A model generated the notes under the pieces. It did no database searches. It saw only the letters and a program-made list of their open reading frames with translations, and had not been told where the DNA came from. The position numbers were made by a program, and so were the translations under genes. Source: CAINVV01 sp964528535 (GTDB taxonomy: Bacteria > Bacteroidota > Bacteroidia > Bacteroidales > Prolixibacteraceae). From it: a stretch of DNA of 64,000 nt. Of the stretch, positions 54,791-63,735 are shown piece after piece (positions within the stretch are counted from its first letter, which is position 1; each line of letters begins with the position of its first letter). The stretch is from the NCBI GenBank assembly GCA_964528535.1, contig CAZGSQ010000002.1, forward strand, positions 35,295 through 99,294, in the 5' to 3' direction.

Positions 54791-56278
54791 ATGGTTCGTA
54801 TTTTCTTCCTTTCTATATTTGCCTTTTGCTGCAGCATCCTGCGGGCTCAGCCAATTGTCCTTCAGCTTACTCTCAAGGAGGCAATTGATCTGGCGTCAAA
54901 ACAATCACTTGACGCGTTCAAGCAGCAGAACATGTACCTTGCAAGTTATTGGGAATTTAAGTATTACAAGGCTGATTTACTTCCTCAGTTCAATGTTGGA
55001 GCTAGTCCACTGGCTTACAACAATTCTATTCGACAAGATTACATTCCTCAAGATCAAAGTTGGCAATTTAGTCAGCAAAAGAATGTTACATCAAGTGCTT
55101 CACTAAAGATGACTCAGAATGTAGGATTTACCGGAGGAAGTTTTTCGGCAAGTTCTGACATTGGAATGGTCAAAAATTTTCTGGGTGACAAGACAACCAT
55201 GTTTTCATCAAACATGGTCAGTATGGGGTACAAACAGAAGCTCAATGGCTACAACAGCATGCATTGGAAGTCAAAAATTGAACCTTTGAAATTTGAGACT
55301 GCCAAGAAGAAATTCATTCAATCGAAAGAGGATATTGCAGTTAAGACAACCAATAAATTTTTTGGGTTGGTTGATGCACAGATTGAGATCAAAATTTCAA
55401 AGACAAATCTTGCCAATGCAGACACGTTGTACCAGATTGGCAAGGGTCGGTACCAGGTTGGCACACTGACACAGGATGAACTTCTAAATTTCGAATTGAA
55501 TCTGATGAATGCCAGAATTGCCCTTACACGCGCCAACCAAGGGCTCCTGAGGGCTCGTTCTGACCTGAATATCTTTCTGGGGCTCGAGAAAAATACTGTC
55601 ATAGATTGTATATTGCCCAAAGCCATCAGTTCGGCTTTACAGATTAATGTAGATGCTGCCATTCAAAAATCCATGGAAAACAATCCTGATATTCTTTCGC
55701 AGGAGAGACAACTCCTGGAGCAGGACAGCAATGTTAAACTGGTAAGGTCTCAGAACGGCTTGAGTGCAGATATCAATGCCATGGCTGGTCTGAATCAGAA
55801 ATCGATCGTTCTGGCTGAAGCTTATCAAAATCCGAATCAATTTCAGAACATAGCGCTGGTTGGCGTTTCAGTGCCCATCATTGATTGGGGCAAACGGAAA
55901 GGACAACTTTTAATGGCCAAATCGAACCGCGAGGTTGTCATCAATACTGTTAAACAGGATCGTATTGATTTCCAGCAATCGGTATTGATGAATGTAATGG
56001 AATTTAACCTTCAATCAGACCAGGTTCTTAACTCTGCAAAGGCTGATACGATTGCTCAAATGGGCTTTGATGTGACCATGAGACGTTTCAAAATAGGCAA
56101 ACTTGATGTTACCAAATTAAACATGGCGCGAACTGATCTTGAAAATGCAAGGAGAGCGTTTATTGGTTCATTGCGTAAATATTGGATTTCATATTACCAA
56201 ATTCGTCAGTTATCCTTGTATGATTTTGAGAAAGAGCGTAATTTGTCTGCTGACTTTGATAAAATTCTTAACCAATGA
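54791..56278 (+). CDS. TolC-family outer-membrane channel of the exporter operon
   Basis: 495 residues, signal peptide ending near CSILRAQ. Two OEP repeats: LTLKEAIDLASKQSLDAFKQ near the N-terminus and LIQIGKGRYQVGTLTQDELL-like YQIGKGRYQVGTLTQ and RFKIGKLDVTKLNMARTDL later, the standard hairpin turns. It provides the outer-membrane exit duct. It starts 7 bp after the permease and its stop overlaps the next gene's ATG (ATGA), so it is tightly coupled to both. Confidence 0.92.
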   Translation: MVRIFFLSIFAFCCSILRAQPIVLQLTLKEAIDLASKQSLDAFKQQNMYLASYWEFKYYKADLLPQFNVGASPLAYNNSIRQDYIPQDQSWQFSQQKNVTSSASLKMTQNVGFTGGSFSASSDIGMVKNFLGDKTTMFSSNMVSMGYKQKLNGYNSMHWKSKIEPLKFETAKKKFIQSKEDIAVKTTNKFFGLVDAQIEIKISKTNLANADTLYQIGKGRYQVGTLTQDELLNFELNLMNARIALTRANQGLLRARSDLNIFLGLEKNTVIDCILPKAISSALQINVDAAIQKSMENNPDILSQERQLLEQDSNVKLVRSQNGLSADINAMAGLNQKSIVLAEAYQNPNQFQNIALVGVSVPIIDWGKRKGQLLMAKSNREVVINTVKQDRIDFQQSVLMNVMEFNLQSDQVLNSAKADTIAQMGFDVTMRRFKIGKLDVTKLNMARTDLENARRAFIGSLRKYWISYYQIRQLSLYDFEKERNLSADFDKILNQ

Positions 56279-57507
56279 GTCTTTCAAAATCAACTAAAAT
56301 TATTCTCTTCTCATCAGTTGGCCTAATCGCCCTGGTGATCCTAATAGTTTCCTTGAAGGCCAGACCTTCCATGAATATTTACAAGGTGAAAAAGGAAAAC
56401 TTTGAAGCAATTATTTCATGCAAAGGGGAAATTCAAAGCGAAAAAGCAGTTCTTATCAATATTCCTGATGTGCTGGGAGATCGCAAACTCGAAATATGGG
56501 ATACCCAAATAAAAGATCTTATTCCTGAAGGATCGATTGTAAAAAAAGGAGACTATGTTGCTTTGCTCGATCAAGGAAGGATCAAGCAGCTCAAGGAGAA
56601 TAACGAAGAGGCCCTTAAAAAATTAATTTTTAATTACAACGATGCCAAGATAGACAGTGCAGTCGATCTGGTTGAACTTCGCAACGGAATAGAACAATTT
56701 ATCTTCGATCTCAACTATAAAAAGATTGAGATGGAGCAATCAGTTTACGAATCACCAGCCTTTCAGCGAAAATCACAAATGGCTTACGAACGTGCCCTGA
56801 GACAACTTGATGCCAAGATCAGGGCCTACCAGCTAACAAAAAAAACACTGAGAATTCAGGTGAAAAGGTTCGAAACTCAGATTGAAGAGTTTACTCTTAA
56901 AGATAAAAGATACCAGGAGGCCTATGATGGGGCAAGAATTACCGCTCCACAGGATGGGATGCTTATCTACGGAAGAACTTTTGGTAGGGGTGGCAGCAGA
57001 AAGCTTACAATCGGCTCGAATGTCAGTATGCAAAATCCAGTGATTGCCACGCTACCTGACCTATCTGTTCTTGCTTCAGAAACATACGTGGAAGAGATTT
57101 ACATCTCAAAAATTAAGGTAGGTGACAGTGCCAGGGTGATCATAGATGCACTCAAAAATCAGGAAAAAACAGGAGTGATTTCAAACATCTCGAACGTTGG
57201 TCAGGAGATGACAGGTTTTGAATCAAAAGTGTTCAAGGTAAATATCAGAATTTCAAGCGATAACAAACGTATCAAACCGGCCATGACCACCAACAATGAA
57301 ATAATCATTGCCAGAGAGCCAAACGTGCTGGTTGTGCCACGTTCTGCCCTATTTACCGAAGAGAACAAACGGTATGTATACCTTAAAGAATTTGGCGGCG
57401 TTACGATCAGGGATGTAGAATGTGGCAATCAAAGTGAAAAATTCGTTGTCATTAAGCGTGGACTTTCGGAAGGTGACCGTATCCTGCTCGTAAAGCCAAA
57501 AAATTGA
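56275..57507 (+). CDS. HlyD/RND-type periplasmic adaptor, second of two
   Basis: 410 residues. N-terminal anchor (IILFSSVGLIALVILIVSL), coiled-coil hairpin (~100-215), lipoyl half with ITAPQDGMLIYGRTFGRGG and beta-barrel VGDSARVIIDALKNQEK. Same fold and several identical motifs as the first adaptor (for example NPVIATLPDL, KPAMTT), so the two are tandem paralogs rather than one gene split in two. Its ATG overlaps the TolC stop by 4 bp. Two adaptors with one permease suggest a mixed adaptor ring (inference). Confidence 0.92.
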   Translation: MSLSKSTKIILFSSVGLIALVILIVSLKARPSMNIYKVKKENFEAIISCKGEIQSEKAVLINIPDVLGDRKLEIWDTQIKDLIPEGSIVKKGDYVALLDQGRIKQLKENNEEALKKLIFNYNDAKIDSAVDLVELRNGIEQFIFDLNYKKIEMEQSVYESPAFQRKSQMAYERALRQLDAKIRAYQLTKKTLRIQVKRFETQIEEFTLKDKRYQEAYDGARITAPQDGMLIYGRTFGRGGSRKLTIGSNVSMQNPVIATLPDLSVLASETYVEEIYISKIKVGDSARVIIDALKNQEKTGVISNISNVGQEMTGFESKVFKVNIRISSDNKRIKPAMTTNNEIIIAREPNVLVVPRSALFTEENKRYVYLKEFGGVTIRDVECGNQSEKFVVIKRGLSEGDRILLVKPKN

Positions 57508-57684
57508 ATTTGAACTGATTGTCAGATCCATGCCAATTACATTTCATATATATTCGTGCCATCTGGGTTAGCATTTTGTATATTTACCTTGCAATGGTGG
57601 AACTAAGTCGCAATGAACTATCTTTATGATCATCATCGGGTATCATTTATTTCGCTGTCCAATGAAATTTAGTTCAGATTAGAA

Positions 57685-58851
57685 ATGAAAAAGCATTTGG
57701 TTAACTTTATAATATTCGGTGCTTTCAGCCTGCCACTATTCCTCTGGTTGTCATGGGTGGTTGCTCCTTCAAAAAAGACAAACATCCTGATTGTAGACAA
57801 GACTGTTTTAACCGACAAAGGTCTGGAGCACAATGCATTTGATTGGGTTCTTGCCCATCTGAAATATGATAAAAAGGATGGGACCAGGTACAAGGTAGAC
57901 AAAGACTACCGTGGATTTTTTCCGCATCAAAATGGGAAATATGTCATCAGTGATCTCTCTACCCTGACAGAAAATCAATTGGACAGCCTGGCCGGTTGCA
58001 CTGACCTATGCTATTATACAGATACCTATGGAATATATTACAATGAGTGGTTTCAGAACCGGAATTTGACTGAACATTCAGAAAAAATCTATGGTGGCCT
58101 GGACGAAAATGATGTACTTTTTTTGCAAAAAATGAAAATCGCAAAGAAACTTATCCTTGCTGAATTTAATTTTTTTGCCACGCCTACCCCAGCTTCGATT
58201 AGGGTGAAGGCAGAGAATCTATTTGGATTGAGATGGAGCGGATGGACAGGACGCTTTTTCGATCAGCTTGATACAATTAAGAATCCCGATTTGCCTGGCT
58301 GGGTTCCAAGATTGTATAAGAGCCAGCACCTTGGGAAATGGCCATTTACAAAATCTGGGGTCGTATTTATTCATTCTGATGAGACCATTGTAATTTTAGA
58401 GAAGGAGACTGATCTAAAGGAGGAGGTTCCTGTGGTTAAAAGCTTCGATTATGGAATCCAAAAATTCAGTTTGCCGAAGGAGATCAATTACCCATACTGG
58501 TTTGACATCACCTTAAGCACTGACACCACCAACAAGGTGATCTCCTATTATGAACTTAAGGCCAATCTGCATGGAGATTCCATACTGCAACACTTCAATA
58601 TTCCCAAAATCTTTCCGGCAGTCTTCGAAAACCTCATGGGGTCACCGTTTTACTATTTCTGTGGCGATTTCACAGATTCCCCTATTCAAAAAGCTTTCTA
58701 TCAATTAACTGGGATTGAGTACTTAAAGATGTTTGTCTTAAGTGAATCTGACAATATTGACAGGTCACCCTTCTTCTGGCGATTTTACCTTCCAATGACT
58801 TCAAAAATTTTAGCAGACTATTACAACCCAAAAAAAGAGAAGAAGAAATAG
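57685..58851 (+). CDS. Unrecognised exported protein next to a polysaccharide locus
   Basis: 388 residues with one N-terminal transmembrane segment (LVNFIIFGAFSLPLFLWLSWVV); the rest is predicted to face the periplasm. Motifs worth searching with: TNILIVDKTVLTDKG, FDWVLAHLKYDKKDG, FGLRWSGWTGRFFDQL and EFNFFATPTPASIR. The opening strand KTNILIVDKTV followed by a helix resembles a Rossmann-like or amidotransferase-like fold, but the resemblance is too weak to name a family. It stands alone, 178 bp after the exporter operon, and faces the sulfatase gene with 37 bp between stops. Confidence 0.7.
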   Translation: MKKHLVNFIIFGAFSLPLFLWLSWVVAPSKKTNILIVDKTVLTDKGLEHNAFDWVLAHLKYDKKDGTRYKVDKDYRGFFPHQNGKYVISDLSTLTENQLDSLAGCTDLCYYTDTYGIYYNEWFQNRNLTEHSEKIYGGLDENDVLFLQKMKIAKKLILAEFNFFATPTPASIRVKAENLFGLRWSGWTGRFFDQLDTIKNPDLPGWVPRLYKSQHLGKWPFTKSGVVFIHSDETIVILEKETDLKEEVPVVKSFDYGIQKFSLPKEINYPYWFDITLSTDTTNKVISYYELKANLHGDSILQHFNIPKIFPAVFENLMGSPFYYFCGDFTDSPIQKAFYQLTGIEYLKMFVLSESDNIDRSPFFWRFYLPMTSKILADYYNPKKEKKK

Positions 58852-58888
58852 AATATTGATCTACTACCCATTAACAATTGTCCAACAA

Positions 58889-60913
58889 TTATTTCCCTAC
58901 ACGGTATTTCAAGCTATCCGGAATTATTTTACCATTGAAACAGGCATTGATATTGTCGGTTTTAAATTTTTCGAATGATCTCTGGAGGTCGGTCAATTTC
59001 TTATCATCTGTAATTTTATCTATGGCCAATCCTTTTGAAACTTTAAAAAGCTGGTCATTTACCATGAAATAGTCCTGATCCAGGTAGTCAATAATCTCAT
59101 TCTTTGTCCGAATAAAGGGCATCGTTCTTGTGCTCCTGAAAGCAGCAGCACTATCCAGTCCCTGTCCCATCCAGGGAACGAAAGAGGGAAATTTCATGTT
59201 GTAATTTTTTTTAAGGAAAGCCACCACTGAAGGTGTAAAATCGAGGTGAGACACCACTGATGAGAATTTCGCAGAACCTTTTAACATGGGAGAGTATACA
59301 ATCAACGGAACATGGAAACGGTCGATTTGTGTGGATATAGGAGGTGATGACATCCTATGGTCACCAGTAATGAAGAAAATGGTATTTTTATAATCATCCC
59401 TTTTCTTGTATTCGTTGAAGAAATAGCGCAATGCATCGTTGAAATAGAGGATGGTGGCATAATTTTCGAGGTATTTTCTGTATTCTACCTTTTTAACAGG
59501 CTCGAGATTGAGTTGTGTCAATTTTTCTTCCACCTTTTGATTGTAGTATTCCTGATCCGGAATCTTGTAAGGATCGTGCATGGCAAGGGTCAGGTATATA
59601 TCCAATCTCGGCGTTGAATCGGCCTTTGCTAGCACTTCAAATCCTTTCCTGAATATGTCCTTATCGGGATAACCCCAGGTGAAATTCCCAGCAATCACTG
59701 GCATTTTGACATAGCCAGGTCCAAAATCCCTTTCTTCGATGATGTGATCAATATGTTGGTAATTGAGGAATATCTTCATGTTGTCGAAACTTGCATCGCC
59801 ACCATAATAAAATCTGGATTCATAGCCTCTTTGTTTAAGCAGGTTGATGAGTGACATTCCTTCAGGCATCTCCGAACCCATCTCCGCAAAGCCGCTTCTG
59901 CCATAAGGCAATGATCCGAAAATAGAGGGTAGTGCTTCAAAAGTTCGGCCGGCTGTACTAACGACATTCTCCCAATAGAGACTGCGGTTCTCCAGGGAAT
60001 CTAAAAATGAAGTAAAACTATGGAGATAAGCTCCTTCACCACTGTAAGCCCGGCCAAGACTTTCGACAACAAGAAATACCAGATTCGGCTTTTCTTTATG
60101 CAAGTTAAAATACTTTCCCAGTACATCGGGTGTTTCATCTTTGCGCAAAAATGGGTACTCCTTGCTGACGTACTTGAAGGAGATTCCATTTGAAGCTAAA
60201 CCGGTATAAAAATAAGAAAACAATGAGGTTTCAGAATACTCAGCCGGATAGAACAAGGTATGTGCAGCCGACAAAATGTGAAAAGATTTGTTAGAAACAA
60301 GATTATATGCCATCTCAGAAGGATAGTCACTTGCCAGTGGCTGGGTCTTGTTGGCAAAGAATAGTGAACAAAAACTAATTGCTAAGAAGAATGATGTCAA
60401 TAGAATGCCCGGTTTGAAGTGACTGGTAAACCTGATTAAGCCGACAAAGAAAGCAATACAAACGAGCAAAATGACACCAGTCTTCACTGAAAACCCCCCA
60501 CCTGCAGAGGCGATATCGATTACTTCTTTTAGCGAATAGCCGAAAAGATCAGCCCCCAAAATTAGTGACGTTGATCCAAGGTATTGGATCATAGCTACTT
60601 CCAATATAACAAAGAGAAGTATCAGTAGACCGTAAACAAGATTTGCCAAGGACCTGGAAATAAGGTGCAAAAGGAGATAAGGACCAAAAAGTATGGCTGA
60701 ATAATTCAAAAGCATCAGGAGATCATGCGCAAAGCCCTTAAGTTCGAGATCCATTGAATTTGCAGCGAGCGTGATGGTATATTTCAGGTAGGTAAATTCA
60801 AAAACCCTAACCAATGCCAAAAGTAAAAGGAATGTCAGATTAAGAGTCAGGAATCTCTTTAATCCGACGATCAGATTGTCCTTCAATAACTTTCTTCGAC
60901 TCACGATCTCCAT
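58889..60913 (-). CDS. LtaS-like sulfatase/phosphoglycerol transferase family protein
   Basis: 674 residues. Five N-terminal transmembrane helices (~15-190) and an extracytoplasmic alkaline-phosphatase-fold domain (~260-640). The metal and nucleophile region is VFLVVESLGRAYSG with the Thr of STAGRTFEALPSI (about Thr321); the FITGDHRM and RFHVPLIVYSP blocks give the remaining ligands. Relatives transfer phosphoglycerol or phosphoethanolamine to glycans or lipids outside the inner membrane. It follows the GT2 gene by 14 bp, so the product of the glycosyltransferase is the likely acceptor (inference). Confidence 0.9.
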   Translation of the reverse strand: MEIVSRRKLLKDNLIVGLKRFLTLNLTFLLLLALVRVFEFTYLKYTITLAANSMDLELKGFAHDLLMLLNYSAILFGPYLLLHLISRSLANLVYGLLILLFVILEVAMIQYLGSTSLILGADLFGYSLKEVIDIASAGGGFSVKTGVILLVCIAFFVGLIRFTSHFKPGILLTSFFLAISFCSLFFANKTQPLASDYPSEMAYNLVSNKSFHILSAAHTLFYPAEYSETSLFSYFYTGLASNGISFKYVSKEYPFLRKDETPDVLGKYFNLHKEKPNLVFLVVESLGRAYSGEGAYLHSFTSFLDSLENRSLYWENVVSTAGRTFEALPSIFGSLPYGRSGFAEMGSEMPEGMSLINLLKQRGYESRFYYGGDASFDNMKIFLNYQHIDHIIEERDFGPGYVKMPVIAGNFTWGYPDKDIFRKGFEVLAKADSTPRLDIYLTLAMHDPYKIPDQEYYNQKVEEKLTQLNLEPVKKVEYRKYLENYATILYFNDALRYFFNEYKKRDDYKNTIFFITGDHRMSSPPISTQIDRFHVPLIVYSPMLKGSAKFSSVVSHLDFTPSVVAFLKKNYNMKFPSFVPWMGQGLDSAAAFRSTRTMPFIRTKNEIIDYLDQDYFMVNDQLFKVSKGLAIDKITDDKKLTDLQRSFEKFKTDNINACFNGKIIPDSLKYRVGK

Positions 60914-60927
60914 ATTGTTCTAGCTAT

Positions 60928-62370
60928 TTAAGGTGCGTTTTTGATCTTCGTTTTTGCAGCAAAACCCTTCTTTTCCATCTTACCCCATGACACATTACCT
61001 ATTAAGAAATGAAAATTACCTCTTAAAGCGAACCAAACATTCATTGGATTGTACACAATGGGTTCGATCAACGCCAGAAGCATCAATTTGGCTACATCAC
61101 GCTTGCGTCTGTATCGGGCATAGGTAAATTCTTCAAAAAGAACTGCCAGAACGGAAAATGAAACAGCAAACAGGTAGGTAAAGCCAAGTAAAACCAGGTA
61201 ATAATACCATTCCGGCTTCCCCAAGGCAATGATGAGTATGATGTAAAATATCCCGAGGAATTGAATAATTGGTGCCATCCATTCAAAAAAGAACCAGTAT
61301 GGATGACCCAACATCCCCATATTTCCATATTGAGAATTAAAGAACAAGCTTTTATGCTTCAACAAAGTCTCCATGGTTCCACGCGTCCAGCGATTTCGTT
61401 GTCGCGCCAGAATCTTTAATTTTTCGGGAACCTCAGTCCAGCACAAAGGATCTGGAATATAGACAATCCTATATTTCAAGTCATTTTCCACCATGTACCG
61501 ACGCATCCGGACGATGAGCTCCATATCTTCACCCACTGTTTTACTGTCATAACCTCCGGCATTCACAACAATCTCTCTGTCAAACACTCCAAATGCCCCT
61601 GAAATTAGGAGAAGACCATTCAACCGGCTCCAGGCCATGCGTCCCATCAGAAAGGCCCTTGTATATTCCAGTACCTGAAATCGGGCCAATATGTTCTCCG
61701 GTAAATTTACTTCAACGATTTTTCCTTCCTTGACTTTGCATGAGTTGGCAATTCGGATGACACCTCCTGTGGCAATTACCCTGGTATTGTTGTCTTCTAA
61801 AAAAGGCTTGACAATTTTAAGCAAAGCATCTTCTTCTAATAAACAATCAACGTCGATGCTGGCGAAGTATTTTTTGGTGCAAAGATTGATCCCTGCATTC
61901 AAGGAATCTGCTTTGCCTCCATTTTCCTTGTCAATGACCATGAGTTTACCATAAGCTTTGTTGGTCGATCTGTAAACACCCCGGATAGGCTTCGTGGGAA
62001 TGGTATAATTGACAAGGTAATCTACTTTCTCGAGTTGATAGTGGGCAATAATCTTCTCCATTGAGTTGTCTTTGCTTCCATCGTTGATGATAAACACTTC
62101 AAAATTGCTGTAATGAATCGACAACAGAGAGCGGATATTTTCGACAATTGTATTTCCTTCGTTGTAGGCAGGTGCCAGAATTGTGACCGATGGTGCAAAT
62201 GGAGAGGCAATGATCGCAGAATAATCCACAAAACTATTTTTTCGCATGTAACGAATCATTTCCAACCCCGACAAGATAGCAATGCCAACGTAGGATACGA
62301 AAATAATAATCGCGTAGAGAAAGATGCCGTTCCCTATGGTATAATCCAATATTCTAATCAGCTGGTACAT
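60928..62370 (-). CDS. Processive GT2 glycosyltransferase (PgaC/BcsA-like)
   Basis: 480 residues. One N-terminal helix, a cytoplasmic GT-A domain (SVTILAPAYNEGNTIVENI, FASIDVDCLLEEDALL around residue 170, the VGEDMELIVRM catalytic ED, and RQRNRWTRG around residue 324, i.e. the Q-x-x-R-W motif), then three to four C-terminal helices. This is the architecture of membrane polysaccharide synthases. The sugar is not predictable. No PilZ domain is attached. Its ATG shares one base with the HEAT-gene stop (TGATG), showing translational coupling. Confidence 0.93.
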   Translation of the reverse strand: MYQLIRILDYTIGNGIFLYAIIIFVSYVGIAILSGLEMIRYMRKNSFVDYSAIIASPFAPSVTILAPAYNEGNTIVENIRSLLSIHYSNFEVFIINDGSKDNSMEKIIAHYQLEKVDYLVNYTIPTKPIRGVYRSTNKAYGKLMVIDKENGGKADSLNAGINLCTKKYFASIDVDCLLEEDALLKIVKPFLEDNNTRVIATGGVIRIANSCKVKEGKIVEVNLPENILARFQVLEYTRAFLMGRMAWSRLNGLLLISGAFGVFDREIVVNAGGYDSKTVGEDMELIVRMRRYMVENDLKYRIVYIPDPLCWTEVPEKLKILARQRNRWTRGTMETLLKHKSLFFNSQYGNMGMLGHPYWFFFEWMAPIIQFLGIFYIILIIALGKPEWYYYLVLLGFTYLFAVSFSVLAVLFEEFTYARYRRKRDVAKLMLLALIEPIVYNPMNVWFALRGNFHFLIGNVSWGKMEKKGFAAKTKIKNAP

Positions 62371-63680
62371 CAGATTCTATCATCTTTAGCGTGAATAATA
62401 ATCAAGTTCAGGAGTTGATCATCTCTTTTTGCTAAGATTCCGAGCCTTTCAGCTCCTGAATCTCCCAATGAGTACAGGGCTTTTGCTGCGACAGTACGCA
62501 AACCCGTATCAGACTCATTGACGAGTATATTTTCAATGAAGGTGGCAACTATCGGATCAAACATCAACATCAGAGAAGATACAATTTCTATTTTATTTCC
62601 CAAATTTTCTTTTGGAAACAGCTCTTCAAGCTTGGAAATGGTTGAAGGGACAGCCATTTTACCCAGTGTTTGAATGGCTGTGTACCTGATCTCACTGTCA
62701 ACATGGTCAAGTTGAAGAATGACACCATCGACCGCATGCAATTGTTGATAAATTCCAATCATCTTGAGAGCATAGCGTACAACACTCTTGTTGGGACTAT
62801 CCAGCCATTTGCTGAATTCAGGAATTACTCCACTCTTTTTCAGAGAATTGAGAGAATTCAATTGACCCCATTCAGTAAGTTGAATATCAGGATCATCATA
62901 GAAACTCAATGGGTTATTTGGATTCAACCTTATCCATGCCAGCTGGGCTTCGATTCGAAGAATATCGTTTGGAGAGTTTAGGTAAGGTGAGATTAGGGAT
63001 TTGCTCTCTTCTATTTTCATTTGCGACAATTCGCGAAAACCTTTCGCTTTCAGGTGCCACAATCTGCTGTTTAGTTTAAAAACGGAATATTGCTTTAAAC
63101 CTGATTCGAGATACAATTGAACCAAGCTATCTGCACTCTCCCCCGACAAATGGGCATGAAGGGAAAGCAATTCGGAAGTGAAATAATCCCGCAGAACCTG
63201 ATCTTTAAGTTCTTCCTTCAGTTGAGCCGGAATCTCAATACCTTTCTCATCATAGAGCCAATCCGTTATAAAATTCTGGTATCTATCCCGACATTTATCA
63301 ATTTTAGACTCCTGGAAACCCCTGTTGAGTCGTCTGAACAAGATTACAATGGAAAGAATCACTACTCCAAAAACAAAAAAGAAGTTGATGACAAAAACAG
63401 CATGAAAGAAGTAATTTAATCGATGGTATTTGGATTTCAACCGCCCCAATAGAGTCACCTCAGATTTTGGACTCTGGGGATCGGAATAGAGTATGAGAAA
63501 ATCTTTCTTTGCAGAAATCGCAGTAGAATCAACTGTTTTGTTGAGCTCTAAAGTCTTTGTAACCATTTTGCTTCCTTTGCCAGAATCGTACGCATAATCA
63601 GATTTTACCTGTCCCGATAGAGGATCAAGGTGAATCATTACAATTACAAATACGATCACGCAAAAGGCAGTAAACCTCAT
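62370..63680 (-). CDS. HEAT-repeat protein with signal peptide and membrane segment
   Basis: 436 residues. A signal peptide (MRFTAFCVIVFVIVMIHLDPLSG) and a strong transmembrane helix (~residues 90-112, FFHAVFVINFFFVFGVVILS) precede a cytoplasmic or periplasmic helical part. Residues ~225-430 are HEAT-like repeats (VVRYALKMIGIYQQLHAVDG, EIRYTAIQTLGKMAVPSTIS, GLRTVAAKALYSLGDSGAE). Such proteins act as scaffolds. Position between the YaiO-like gene and the synthase suggests an accessory or assembly subunit of the polysaccharide machinery (inference). Confidence 0.85.
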   Translation of the reverse strand: MRFTAFCVIVFVIVMIHLDPLSGQVKSDYAYDSGKGSKMVTKTLELNKTVDSTAISAKKDFLILYSDPQSPKSEVTLLGRLKSKYHRLNYFFHAVFVINFFFVFGVVILSIVILFRRLNRGFQESKIDKCRDRYQNFITDWLYDEKGIEIPAQLKEELKDQVLRDYFTSELLSLHAHLSGESADSLVQLYLESGLKQYSVFKLNSRLWHLKAKGFRELSQMKIEESKSLISPYLNSPNDILRIEAQLAWIRLNPNNPLSFYDDPDIQLTEWGQLNSLNSLKKSGVIPEFSKWLDSPNKSVVRYALKMIGIYQQLHAVDGVILQLDHVDSEIRYTAIQTLGKMAVPSTISKLEELFPKENLGNKIEIVSSLMLMFDPIVATFIENILVNESDTGLRTVAAKALYSLGDSGAERLGILAKRDDQLLNLIIIHAKDDRI

Positions 63681-63735
63681 TTTTGACAGATTTTAAGGTC
63701 TATATCAATCAGTTCCAATTTAATCTTCTTCCAAT

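Noticed and set aside
58870..58895. Small palindrome ACAATTGT and nearby ACAATTATT between convergent genes
   Set aside because: Too short and AT-only to call a terminator.
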